Source: Pseudomonas putida (GTDB taxonomy: Bacteria; Pseudomonadota; Gammaproteobacteria; Pseudomonadales; Pseudomonadaceae). Taken from it: DNA of 64,000 bases. Of this stretch, positions 1 to 7,490 are shown piece by piece. Each line of letters starts with the position of its first letter. Positions within the stretch are counted from its first letter, which is position 1. The stretch covers positions 5,766,001 to 5,830,000 of the forward strand of contig NZ_CP026115.2 of the NCBI RefSeq assembly GCF_009883635.2, written 5' to 3'. Below the pieces are notes generated by a model that was not told the origin of the DNA, searched no databases, and was given only the letters and a program-made list of their open reading frames with translations. The position numbers were made by a program, and so were the translations under genes.

Positions 1-240
1 CGATCTTCGGTCGGTACGCCGGTCAGGGCCATTATGAGTGCACCAGTCGTAACGGCAGACAGTCTTCAGAGTATTGAGCACTGCATGGAAGTCATGACCG
101 AAAGACATCTGCGCCATTTACCAGTGGTGGAAGGTGATCAGCTCATTGGCCTCTTATCAATCGGTGATCTGGTGAAAGAGGCCATCGTCGAGCAGGCTGA
201 CCTAATCCGGCAATTGGAACACTATATTCGCGGGCACTAA
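1..240 (+). CDS. CBS-domain protein, C-terminal part (5' end outside window)
   Basis: The reading frame is open from base 1 to the stop at 238-240, so the gene starts upstream of the window and only about 79 codons are visible. They carry a CBS half-domain: a V-R-A-I-M segment, then 'MTERHLRHLPVVEGDQLIGL', then a 'LLSIGDLV' strand-helix pattern typical of the second CBS motif. CBS pairs bind adenosyl nucleotides and regulate partner proteins or act alone as cytosolic energy sensors. The tail after the domain is short and charged and carries no second functional domain, so this is probably a stand-alone two-CBS protein of about 140-150 residues. The ATG at 34 is internal to the domain and not a believable start. 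Confidence 0.85.
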   Translation, partial: RSSVGTPVRAIMSAPVVTADSLQSIEHCMEVMTERHLRHLPVVEGDQLIGLLSIGDLVKEAIVEQADLIRQLEHYIRGH

Positions 241-333
241 GCGACCGAGAGTGCTTCGGATGTAGAGCTCATGGGCCTTGTTGGTATGAAAGGTGATACC
301 CAACGGTCGGAAATTTTTCAGGGAGCTTTTGAT

Positions 334-1953
334 ATGGCCAAGTTAACCACGGCACGACGTATTGTTATCGGTTTTGCAATTGCGCCGATGGTTCTGATTG
401 GCCTGACTTTTTATGCGTTGCACGATCTGGCAACGCTGAAAGACCAGGCAATGGTGATCGTTAAACAGGACTGGCCGAAAATTGATCCGATCATGGTCAT
501 CGCTACAGGTGTGCGAGACAACGCTAGGAACACGAGGGATTTGCTGATCGACAAGGAGAATCAGCAAGCGCAACAAGCCATTGAGGCCACTAAAAAGCGA
601 ATCAGCAAAGCACTCGAAATGCTTGAGCCGTTGCTCGATTCTCCGGATGGCAAGGCTGCCTACGCTGCCCTGAAACAGAACCGCGAGGCATACGTCTCGG
701 CGTTCACCCAGGTGCAGGTGTTGATCAGGCAGGGGGCTTTTGATGACGCGATGACACAGTTAAAACAGCGCGTTGTCCCAGCCGAACAGCAGGTTTATAA
801 AAGCTTGGATTCCTTGATAGCGCTACAAGGGCAGATCTTCGCCGATCGCGAAAAGTCGGCACAGACGCTGTACAACGATGCCCAACTGAACATGTTGGGA
901 TTACTCGCGTTTTGCCTGACCTCTGTCATCGTCGCTGCGGTCATAGTGACGCGCAGTGTCACCCGACCTTTGGGTGGCGAGCCCAATGATGCTGCACGGG
1001 TACTGAGCCAAATCGCGCAGGGTGATCTGACGATTCAGGTGCCATTGAATGCAAGTACTGACGACAGCGTGATGATGAACATGCACCAGATGCAGCAAAG
1101 CTTGAATGCGATGGTGAAACACATCGCGGCGTCGGCCCAACGGGTGGCAAGCTCTTCCGAAGAACTCACCGCGGTAAGTGGCCAGACCCGCAGCAGTCTG
1201 CAGCTGCAGGGGCTGGAGATCGAGCAGGCTGCGGCGGCGGTCAATCAAATGACGGCGGCTGTCGATGAGGTCGCACGCAATGCGGTCAGTACCAGTGAAG
1301 CGTCAAGGGTGTCCGAGCAAACTGCCCTATTCGGCCGTGAGCAAGTCCGGGAAACGGTGTCTTCTATTAGCACGCTGGCGGAAGGCATGACGGATACCTC
1401 GGAGCGTATCCAGCAATTGGCCAAAGGTGTGCAAGAAATCAGCTCGGTACTTGACGTTATTCGTAGCATTGCTGAGCAAACCAATTTGTTGGCCCTCAAC
1501 GCGGCGATCGAAGCAGCTCGTGCCGGCGACGCCGGACGCGGTTTCGCGGTGGTCGCGGATGAGGTACGGGCTTTGGCCCATCGTACTCAAATGTCGACTC
1601 AGGAAATCGAACAGATGATAGGCAATATTCGGCTCGATACAGTGCAGGCTGTTAACGCCATGCAGAGCAGCAGTCATCTGGTGCAGTCGACCCTGGAAGT
1701 CGCGCAACGCTCCGGCGATGCGCTGGACGAAATCGCCCGTTCAATCTCGCAGATCAACGAGCGCAATCTGCTGATCGCGAGCGCCACGGAGGAGCAGGCC
1801 CTAGTGGCGCGTGAGGTAGATCGAAATTTGGTCGGGATCCGTGACGTGTCCGAACAAGTCTTGGTGGGAGGGCAGCAAAGCCAGGCAGCAAGTTTGGAAT
1901 TGGCGCAGATGGCAGGAGCCCTGCTTGAAACGGTAGCTCGCTTCAGAGTTTGA
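334..1953 (+). CDS. Methyl-accepting chemotaxis protein
   Basis: Inner-membrane chemoreceptor of about 539 residues. I chose the ATG at 334 because a purine-rich CAGGGAG lies just upstream and the hydrophobic first membrane helix (IVIGFAIAPMVLIGLTFYAL) then starts at about residue 11; an upstream in-frame ATG at 271 would add an unlikely polar leader. The order is TM1, a periplasmic four-helix bundle sensor (about residues 33-185), TM2 (LLAFCLTSVIVAAVIV), a HAMP linker, and the long cytoplasmic signalling coiled coil. The highly conserved hairpin tip is present (EQTNLLALNAAIEAARAGDA, then GRGFAVVADEVR), so it should engage CheA/CheW. The C-terminus ends FRV without a CheR-binding pentapeptide. 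The ligand cannot be read from sequence. Core-type Pseudomonas gene. Confidence 0.93.
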   Translation: MAKLTTARRIVIGFAIAPMVLIGLTFYALHDLATLKDQAMVIVKQDWPKIDPIMVIATGVRDNARNTRDLLIDKENQQAQQAIEATKKRISKALEMLEPLLDSPDGKAAYAALKQNREAYVSAFTQVQVLIRQGAFDDAMTQLKQRVVPAEQQVYKSLDSLIALQGQIFADREKSAQTLYNDAQLNMLGLLAFCLTSVIVAAVIVTRSVTRPLGGEPNDAARVLSQIAQGDLTIQVPLNASTDDSVMMNMHQMQQSLNAMVKHIAASAQRVASSSEELTAVSGQTRSSLQLQGLEIEQAAAAVNQMTAAVDEVARNAVSTSEASRVSEQTALFGREQVRETVSSISTLAEGMTDTSERIQQLAKGVQEISSVLDVIRSIAEQTNLLALNAAIEAARAGDAGRGFAVVADEVRALAHRTQMSTQEIEQMIGNIRLDTVQAVNAMQSSSHLVQSTLEVAQRSGDALDEIARSISQINERNLLIASATEEQALVAREVDRNLVGIRDVSEQVLVGGQQSQAASLELAQMAGALLETVARFRV

Positions 1954-1999
1954 GCTCGGTGGTCGAGGCGACGAGGGCACTACGATGGTGTTGACTGCA

Positions 2000-2102
2000 A
2001 GCTGAGCGCGTATCCGTGAAGGAGGGACGCCTATGCGTCGAGACGTCGGCGCACGACGATGGCTCGATTCACGACAGTCGGGCCCGGCAGGGCGCGCCCT
2101 CA
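2000..2102 (+). repeat. Dispersed hairpin-rich repeat, copy 1 (divergent)
   Basis: This stretch aligns by eye with 3761-3865 and with the minus strand of 44829-44933. Shared blocks are GAGCGCG near the start, a GAGAC block in the middle, a GGCT..TTCACGACAG hairpin block, and a final GGGC..GCCC hairpin. It lies between the chemoreceptor and a small convergent gene. Copy 1 is the most diverged. It may be a mobile structured element or a small RNA; I do not recognise a named family. Confidence 0.5.
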
Positions 2103-2107
2103 TCGCT

Positions 2108-2440
2108 TTACAGGGCTTTCAACATCCGCTCCAAGGTTTGATGCTCCCACGTTGATAGCAGTGCAACCGGATCTGTCCGATCGCCTGAATCGAAGTCCCA
2201 GCGCTTTCCCTCCGGGCTCACACACCGCTCGCAGTAGTCCAGTTCATCACAGTCGTTGTAGATCGTGATCCGCCATCCCTCTACATCCACTTCGAAATGG
2301 CAGGCGTACACCTGCTCCCAAGACTGAATGCCGACCTTGGTCATTGTCCGCCGTCCGAGCACTACCTCTCGTAACACCTGGCAGACCTCTCGAGTAGTCA
2401 GCGTGCTTGGAGAGGAGTCACTGCAGTCGTCTAGAGTCAT
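2108..2440 (-). CDS. Small conserved protein (DUF7693-like)
   Basis: Cytosolic protein of about 110 residues if started at the ATG at 2440; that start has AAGGAAG seven bases upstream, better than the more distal in-frame ATGs up to 2488. The core reads 'REVCQVLREVVLGRRTM', then a 'GWRITIYNDCDELDYCERC' stretch with two cysteines, then 'GKRWDFDSGDRTDPVALLST' and an 'LERMLKAL' end. I associate this layout with a small Pseudomonas family annotated DUF7693, of unknown function; the family name is from memory and should be checked. It is transcribed away from the gene at 2501, so both promoters share 2441-2500. No catalytic motif is visible. Confidence 0.6.
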   Translation of the reverse strand: MTLDDCSDSSPSTLTTREVCQVLREVVLGRRTMTKVGIQSWEQVYACHFEVDVEGWRITIYNDCDELDYCERCVSPEGKRWDFDSGDRTDPVALLSTWEHQTLERMLKAL

Positions 2441-2500
2441 ACGCATCTTCCTTCGCTCATCCGATCGAGGATATTCCCTTTCACACAAAGGAGCGACGTG

Positions 2501-2752
2501 ATGGCTTCAATCGACGAAAGCTTGGATGAGGCTCGCATCATTGAAAGGGCCCTCCTGCGCATCAAAGCCATCGGCTTAGCCAAGGGTGTAGACGAAGTCA
2601 CGTACCGCTTTGGCCTTGCTACTGGTTACATCGCTGCAGCTCTAGACTGCGGAGTCTTGAGCAACGATCAGTGGGAGCGGCTTCTGATCCTTGCGGAAGA
2701 GACCCAGGAATCACATCCACGCTCGAACGGTAGCTCGGGGAGGTTTGACTGA
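2501..2752 (+). CDS. Small hypothetical protein
   Basis: An 83-residue protein starting at the ATG at 2501, seven bases after a clear AAAGGAG (2487-2493); a GTG three bases earlier is the only close alternative. The sequence is helical and soluble (ARIIERALLRIKAIGLAKGV, then LATGYIAAALDCGVLS and QWERLLILAEE) and ends in a polar SHPRSNGSSGRFD tail. No membrane segment, metal site or known domain is visible, and I do not recognise the family. It diverges from the gene at 2440. The strong ribosome binding site and helix-friendly composition support a real gene. Confidence 0.6.
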   Translation: MASIDESLDEARIIERALLRIKAIGLAKGVDEVTYRFGLATGYIAAALDCGVLSNDQWERLLILAEETQESHPRSNGSSGRFD

Positions 2753-2771
2753 TAGGCTGAATTTCCTGTGG

Positions 2772-2785
2772 AGTACAAATGTGCT
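2772..2785. promoter_or_regulatory. LexA2-type SOS box (AGTAC-N4-GTGCT)
   Basis: AGTAC at 2772-2776 and GTGCT at 2781-2785, four bases apart. This equals the AGTAC-N4-GTGCT operator I recall for the second LexA protein (LexA2) of P. putida. It lies after the small gene ending at 2752 and about 160 bases before the gene at 2947, which would be the candidate target. A function here is inference. Confidence 0.45.
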
Positions 2786-2946
2786 CTTTTGTTCTACAGC
2801 CAATTATTAGACAGACCCCTAGACAGAATGCTGATGGCCGGGAGCCTTGGGTCGTGCAACCTGAGTCCGCTCTGACAGAAGGGAAAATTCTGCAGTCCCT
2901 GCAGTGTCTTGGTTATCTGTGACGTATCAGCCGTGAGATCCGCGAT

Positions 2947-3264
2947 ATGCATCCAACGACACCAGACGGTCGCTATTTCGTAGTCAAAGGTCAGCCCTGG
3001 CGCTGTAGCAATCCCTCGCTCTCTGATGAAGAGCGTCAGCATCTGGTGGACGCACTGAGGGAGGCGCGGCGAGCCGTTAAAGAAGCGAAGGCATCGGATG
3101 ATGCAGATCAGATGCGAACCGCAAGAGCAGAAGTAGAACAGGCGAAAAGGGCACTAGGGGAGAGGGGCCCGGTGTGGTGGGGCGACGGCAGTCCGGACTA
3201 CAACCGCTATAGGGCAATCAACACGCCTTACGCTGAGTGGTACCGCTCATTGTCCGAGCCATAG
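2947..3264 (+). CDS. Conserved small protein, function unknown
   Basis: A 105-residue protein beginning MHPTTPDGRYFVV, followed by 'GQPWRCSNPSLSDEERQHLV', a charged helix (ALREARRAVKEAKASDD..RAEVEQAKRALGERGPVWWGD) and 'PDYNRYRAINTPYAEWYRSL'. I recognise this layout as a small protein conserved in many Proteobacteria and annotated hypothetical; no function is established that I know of. The start fits the family N-terminus, with GAG in 'gtgagatccgcgat' as a modest ribosome site. A central coiled-coil-like helix and a Trp-rich loop suggest a protein-protein role. It stands alone, with an AGTAC-N4-GTGCT site upstream at 2772. Confidence 0.72.
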   Translation: MHPTTPDGRYFVVKGQPWRCSNPSLSDEERQHLVDALREARRAVKEAKASDDADQMRTARAEVEQAKRALGERGPVWWGDGSPDYNRYRAINTPYAEWYRSLSEP

Positions 3265-3470
3265 AGACCATAGGCGCATGGGGCAGATTTTGGCCAGTCA
3301 CACAAAGGCACTAATGTGGCAACTGAATCAGCCCATTTACTTTCTGGAAGGGCACTAGCGATCGAGCATGGTGGGGCAATAGCCGGCCTTCAGCCGAATT
3401 TTCGATGGTTAATGCTCCATCGGCACACTTTCGTCTCTGTAGTGCATCGGTTATTCGGGCAGGAGCCCGC

Positions 3471-3689
3471 CTATGGCTTTACGCTCGCCGCTACCAATTC
3501 TGCTATGCCTTCCCGAACGGCATCGATATTGTCGTCCAAGGTGGCAAGCGCCCCATTGACGTTGTCCACAACCGTGGCTGCGCCTCTATCACCAACCCAT
3601 TTGGCTAGCTCTTCGACGGCGGCGCGCAACGCATCCTGGTTATGGCTGAGGCGCTCAAGGACTTCAGCAGCTGTCCGTAGCTCTTTCAT
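3471..3689 (-). CDS. Small helical hypothetical protein
   Basis: Predicted 72-residue soluble protein, MKELRTAAEVLERLSHNQDA, then heptad-like helices with 'LRAAVEELAKWVGDRGA' and 'LATLDDNIDAVREGIAEL'. It looks like a short coiled-coil protein of the kind seen in phage or plasmid cargo, but I recognise no family. No convincing ribosome site precedes the ATG at 3689. Coding is supported only by the regular amphipathic pattern. Opposite-strand frames across 3316-3705 are also open but look like noise. Confidence 0.45.
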   Translation of the reverse strand: MKELRTAAEVLERLSHNQDALRAAVEELAKWVGDRGAATVVDNVNGALATLDDNIDAVREGIAELVAASVKP

Positions 3690-3760
3690 GATTAGCGTGT
3701 CCTAGTGAGGTTGGAAGCAAACCTTGTATCACGGCCTCCGTTAGTAAAGCTGGCCGCAAC

Positions 3761-3865
3761 AAGCGGAGCGCGTAGGCGTGACGGATGGACGCCCGGAGGG
3801 CCGAGACCACGGCGCACGCCGGGGGCTTGGTTCACGACAGCCGGCTCCGAAAGGGCACGCCCTCG
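3761..3865 (+). repeat. Dispersed hairpin-rich repeat, copy 2
   Basis: Best-preserved direct copy of the repeat also seen at 2000-2102 and inverted at 44829-44933. It reads AAGCGGAGCGCG-TAGGCGTGA, then GGATGGACGCCC, GGGCCGAGACC, GGCTTGGTTCACGACAGCC (stem GGCT/AGCC) and GGGCACGCCC. Several short stems in a fixed order suggest selection on RNA or DNA structure. It lies between two small genes in non-coding DNA. Confidence 0.55.
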
Positions 3866-3986
3866 CTATCTGAACAACAGCATCAGTAACCCCCGCAGGG
3901 CTACGTGCCACTGTAAGCTCATGCAGAGCTATAGACTCGTTCAGATCTGTCGCTGGTTAATGACCCATTTTAAGGAGCAACACCTG

Positions 3987-4235
3987 GTGTTCAGGACGTT
4001 GATGGAGTTGATCTATGTGGTGAGCGTGGCTTTCACTGTACTCGCGCTCGTTTTCATACCGTGCGCGATCCTGAGCCTCGGAATGCTGCTCGTACTCGGT
4101 ATCGACGACAGGTTTGTAGAGCCCGTTGTGACTTACATTGCATTCCCAGAGGCTGTTGTGATCAGTGGCTATTTGCTGGTTCGCTACAGGAGGCAAATCA
4201 CTGAAATCATCGAGTCGATCACCCCGTGGTGGTGA
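3987..4235 (+). CDS. Small inner-membrane protein
   Basis: I start this at GTG 3987 because a perfect TAAGGAG (3971-3977) lies nine bases upstream; the frame is open back to 3705 but the upstream part reads as the repeat element and is not protein-like. The product is 82 residues with two membrane helices: ELIYVVSVAFTVLALVF..LGMLLVLG and VTYIAFPEAVVISGYLLV. It ends in a short basic, cytosolic tail (RYRRQITEIIESITPWW). No family recognised. The downstream phosphoesterase begins 24 bases later on the same strand, so the two may be co-transcribed. Confidence 0.6.
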   Translation: MFRTLMELIYVVSVAFTVLALVFIPCAILSLGMLLVLGIDDRFVEPVVTYIAFPEAVVISGYLLVRYRRQITEIIESITPWW

Positions 4236-4259
4236 CGTAGGAATGCGTGGGGGAAACGA

Positions 4260-4943
4260 GTGATTTGGTTTCTGGGCGACGTACATGGGCGTTTTGACCA
4301 TGTGATCAGGCTGGTGAAGCTCCATCGCCCCGAGGCAGTGGTCTTCCTGGGTGACCTTGAATGCAGCTTACCCCTGGACATGATCCTGCGCCCGATCCTG
4401 GATACCACTGAGATCTGGTTCATTCACGGCAACCATGACTCTGATCGTCCAGCCTATTGGCATAACCTGCATAGCTGCGGCCTCGCTGAACGCAGCCTGC
4501 ATGGCCGTGTAGTGGAGATTGCTGGCCATCGCATAGCGGGACTGGGTGGCACATTCGAGTCCCAAGTTTGGCTACCAGGTAACCCTGATACCGGCATCCA
4601 AAATTACCGGGAATTTCTCGAGCGTCTGGCGCTCAGGCCGCAGCACACAGACATACTCGCGACGAAAAGACAGCACGCGCTTTCTGCAATTTACCCGGAT
4701 GACTACTTCACGCTCGCGATGGTTAGGGCCGACATTCTGGTCTGCCACGAGGCTCCCAGCTGCCATCCTCACGGTTTCTCAGAGATCGATGAACTAGCCC
4801 AGGCAATGGGCGCAAAAATGGTCGTGCATGGGCATCATCATGATTGCCTGAATTACCGGTCTGACTGGCCAAAGCTTGGTTTTGAGGCTCATGGTGTGGC
4901 GTTTAGATCCATCATGGCCATCGATGGTTCGGTCATCAGCTGA
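4260..4943 (+). CDS. Calcineurin-like metallophosphoesterase
   Basis: A 227-residue cytosolic phosphoesterase starting at GTG 4260, with GGGGAAACGA just upstream. Metal-binding motifs of the calcineurin-like fold appear in order: FLGDVHG (D7, H9), FLGDLE, HGNHDSD, then HEAP and a final VHGHHHD. The family uses two metal ions to hydrolyse phosphomono- or diesters, from proteins to nucleotides and RNA caps; the substrate here is unknown. The length fits the short YfcE/PrpE-like members without extra domains. Together with the small membrane protein just upstream it may form a two-gene unit. All motifs look intact, so it should be active. Confidence 0.82.
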   Translation: MIWFLGDVHGRFDHVIRLVKLHRPEAVVFLGDLECSLPLDMILRPILDTTEIWFIHGNHDSDRPAYWHNLHSCGLAERSLHGRVVEIAGHRIAGLGGTFESQVWLPGNPDTGIQNYREFLERLALRPQHTDILATKRQHALSAIYPDDYFTLAMVRADILVCHEAPSCHPHGFSEIDELAQAMGAKMVVHGHHHDCLNYRSDWPKLGFEAHGVAFRSIMAIDGSVIS

Positions 4944-5019
4944 GGTGAAGTGTCTGCGGACTGCTGCAAGTCGCTTGGTCATTGCTATCGACGTTTCGGA
5001 CTCGAAGAGACTGGTTGAC

Positions 5020-5961
5020 TCATTCCTCCAGCTTTCTGATGAGCCCACCAAACTGCTGAGCCGGCTCGACATAGCGAAGGGCAGATTTCATGTCGCTCCA
5101 GCCCACGTACTCCATGAGTGTCTTGATGTCCCATCCTGAGCTCGCTGCCCAGGTAGCAAACCCTCGCCGGATCGAGTGAGCACTGTAGATCTCGGAGGGC
5201 AAGCCACACCTATTCAAGGTGTCGCGGAGGAGAGGAATAAGGCTGTGGGCTGCGATCGGGCGATCGCTGATATTGCCCCAGCGATCAATCCCCCTGAACA
5301 CGCCGCCACGAGTGAGGCCAGCAGCTTCGATCCAGTTCAGGTACGCCTCGACCGGGCACAGTTTGCTCAGTGATGGTGTCTTGTACTCACGGCCAGTGTT
5401 GTGTCGGTCTCCTTTGGAAGACCCTAGATAGAACCTGATCCCGACGTATCGCTCCGCATGCGTATTCTCGATCGTGAGCCTAGCCAGTTCGTCCCCGCGG
5501 AATCCCCTCCAAAAGCCAATGGTGAGCAAAGCGATGTCGCGGGTCGCCTTGAGTAGAGCCGCCATGTTGCCGGCAGCTCTTGCCTGAACAACCTCATCCT
5601 CCAGGTGCGCCACTGCTTTTTCCAGATGCAATAACGCCAGAGGAGCTGCTTGCTTCTGCTGCACGGGGTGTACCGCCCGGATGCCCTTCAGCAACTGCCT
5701 GACCTTGGGGGCTTTTGTGGGGTCGGGGAAGCCGTTGCTTTGGTGCCAGTTCGCCAGCGCAGCTAGACGTTGCTTCAGCGTGCTCAGCGCCAGCTGGTCG
5801 GCGTACTCCGCGATATAGCGGACAACGGACTCAGTGGTGGTGGGCAGGAAACCGCCCCAGGTGACTTCGTAGTGGGAGAGGGCGGCCGCATAGCTCTTCG
5901 ACGTGTTCTGACGAACGCTCGCCTCCAAGTACCTATCTGCCTTGTTGATCATATCAACCAC
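5020..5961 (-). CDS. Tyrosine recombinase / island integrase
   Basis: Site-specific recombinase of 313 residues starting at GTG 5961 after GGGGA. The N-terminal half is a SAM-like core-binding domain (SYAAALSHYEVTWGGFLP ... LSTLKQRLAALANWHQ). The C-terminal half carries the catalytic set: Arg in GFWRGFRGDEL, the HSIRRGFATW box (H-x-x-R), a Trp in place of the second His in YVGWSD, and the nucleophilic Tyr in ALRYVEP near the C-terminus. All key residues are present, so it should be active. It diverges from the KfrA-like gene at 6167 and marks the left edge of the defence island, so it is the likely integrase. No att repeats could be identified by eye. Confidence 0.9.
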   Translation of the reverse strand: MVDMINKADRYLEASVRQNTSKSYAAALSHYEVTWGGFLPTTTESVVRYIAEYADQLALSTLKQRLAALANWHQSNGFPDPTKAPKVRQLLKGIRAVHPVQQKQAAPLALLHLEKAVAHLEDEVVQARAAGNMAALLKATRDIALLTIGFWRGFRGDELARLTIENTHAERYVGIRFYLGSSKGDRHNTGREYKTPSLSKLCPVEAYLNWIEAAGLTRGGVFRGIDRWGNISDRPIAAHSLIPLLRDTLNRCGLPSEIYSAHSIRRGFATWAASSGWDIKTLMEYVGWSDMKSALRYVEPAQQFGGLIRKLEE

Positions 5962-6045
5962 GTCATTTCCCCGTTTTCAGCCTTCGGTGGCTAGCCTTGG
6001 CCATTTGTACCGCCTTTCAGGCGATTTTACCCTCGTTCTAAGGGC

Positions 6046-6078
6046 TGGCAAGCCATAACTCTTGATTATGTCTTGCCA
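6046..6078. promoter_or_regulatory. Inverted repeat in the integrase/kfrA divergent promoter
   Basis: TGGCAAG (6046-6052) and CTTGCCA (6072-6078) form a perfect 7-bp inverted repeat with a 19-base spacer. They lie in the A+T-rich 205-bp region between the divergent integrase and KfrA-like genes. KfrA proteins repress their own promoters by binding inverted repeats, so this is a candidate operator; a recombination arm site is the alternative. Confidence 0.4.
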
Positions 6079-6166
6079 AAATTCTAGGTAGAAAATGGTT
6101 TAACACGTGATAAAGTGGCACGTAATTACATGAAACGTAAAACAGTACGAAATCGTAGGAGGGATC

Positions 6167-7159
6167 ATGGCTAGAGGCGGTATTAACCTGGCGCTTGTGC
6201 GCAAAGCTCGTGAAGCGCTGATTGCCCGAGGCCAGAATCCAAGCATTGACGCGATTCGTATAGAACTTGGAAATACCGGCTCAAAGACGACAATTCAGCG
6301 CTATTTGAAGGAAATAGAGACTCATGACCCTCGGCCATCCGCTTCTCCTTCGAGGCTAAGCGATGAGCTGACTGAGCTAGTGGGCAAAATGCTGGAGCGT
6401 TTGCTGGAGGAAGGGAGCGAGGCGCTGGCGCATGAACGTGCCTCCTTTGATCTTGAGCGCCAGGCGATGAAGCAGGAGGTGGATACACTTCAACGTCAGC
6501 TAGACCAGGCGAAAGACCAGATCGCCACGCTGCAGTCAGCTATGCAAGCGCAGGATGAAGAGCTCAAAACGACTCATTCCTCACTGCAGACCGAGCTCAC
6601 ACGCAACGCCAGGCTCAGCCAGAGCTGCACTGATTTAGAGGTGCGGGTTCAAGAAAAGGACGGGCAGATTCAGTCCTTGGAGCAAAAGCATGCGCATGCC
6701 CGGGAGGCCCTCGAACACTATCGTGCTTCGGTCAAGGAGCAGCGAGACCAGGATCTGAGCCGCCATGAGTCCCAGACCTATCAAATGCAGCAGGAGCTGA
6801 CCGTCCTTCAGCAAACGCTCATGGTCAAACAGGAGGAAATCTCCCGATTGATCCGGGATAACGAGCGGTTCATTGCCGAGAGTCGCCAACAGACCAAAGA
6901 GAACTCGCACCATCGCGAGGCCCTCGAACGTCTGCGGGGTGACCTAGGCATTGCTAATGCCGCTACTGCCCGTGCGGAAGGTGCCAAGGAACTGCTCGCT
7001 AGCCAGTTGGAAGCCAAATCTAAAGAGGCCGGCGACGCTCAGTCGGAGGTTGCAGCCGCGAAGCTGAGGGAGGAGGGTCTGGTACATAAGCTCGCCAGAG
7101 CAGAAGCAGAACTTGCAGCGCTGGGTTCATTGAGCGAAGCGGATGGCTCACAGGCTTAG
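6167..7159 (+). CDS. KfrA-like DNA-binding coiled-coil protein
   Basis: A 330-residue protein with an AGGAGGGATC ribosome site. Residues 1-60 form the KfrA_N helix-turn-helix (INLALVRKAREALIARGQNP, then SIDAIRIELGNTGSKTTIQRYLKEIE). From about residue 65 to the end runs a long alpha-helical coiled coil rich in Q, E, R and L. KfrA of IncP plasmids binds operators upstream of its own gene and its coiled coil helps plasmid maintenance. On the chromosome such proteins often accompany integrases of genomic islands. It diverges from the recombinase at 5961, which suggests joint control. Role in the island (partition, regulation or excision control) is inferred. Confidence 0.85.
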   Translation: MARGGINLALVRKAREALIARGQNPSIDAIRIELGNTGSKTTIQRYLKEIETHDPRPSASPSRLSDELTELVGKMLERLLEEGSEALAHERASFDLERQAMKQEVDTLQRQLDQAKDQIATLQSAMQAQDEELKTTHSSLQTELTRNARLSQSCTDLEVRVQEKDGQIQSLEQKHAHAREALEHYRASVKEQRDQDLSRHESQTYQMQQELTVLQQTLMVKQEEISRLIRDNERFIAESRQQTKENSHHREALERLRGDLGIANAATARAEGAKELLASQLEAKSKEAGDAQSEVAAAKLREEGLVHKLARAEAELAALGSLSEADGSQA

Positions 7160-7192
7160 TACTGATAGCCTTCAACCAGTAGTACATTGTGG

Positions 7193-7206
7193 AGTACATT
7201 TGTACT
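7193..7206. promoter_or_regulatory. LexA2-like palindrome AGTAC-N4-GTACT
   Basis: AGTAC (7193-7197) and GTACT (7202-7206) make a perfect palindrome with flanking G/C bases. It differs by one base from AGTAC-N4-GTGCT. A further AGTAC sits just before it at 7180. It is about 285 bases upstream of the GTG start at 7491 and could serve that gene. The same palindrome recurs at 60755-60768. Confidence 0.35.
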
Positions 7207-7490
7207 CGTTCGAGGATTCGTAGCTCGCGATTCGAGCCTGGTGGTACCCGTGCGAAACCAGCGCCAGCCATATCCTCAAATTTCAGGCGTACGAGTACCT
7301 GAAAATCGCCACCGCAGGTGCCATCTGCACAAAAATTTTTAGAGTGTTGGGTTGTATTTGCAAGCAAAGCGAAGGTGGCGGCGAAGCCGCCAAAAAGGCG
7401 ATCCCCCTAGCCGTAAGTGCTGGACGGGATCAATGCAAAGCCGATCATCAGTGCGGCTGACGACCTAAAACCGAACATACAGGAGTTCCC

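Noticed and set aside
3705..3986. Upstream extension of the small membrane protein
   Set aside because: The extension reads through the dispersed repeat and has no ribosome site, whereas TAAGGAG supports the GTG at 3987.
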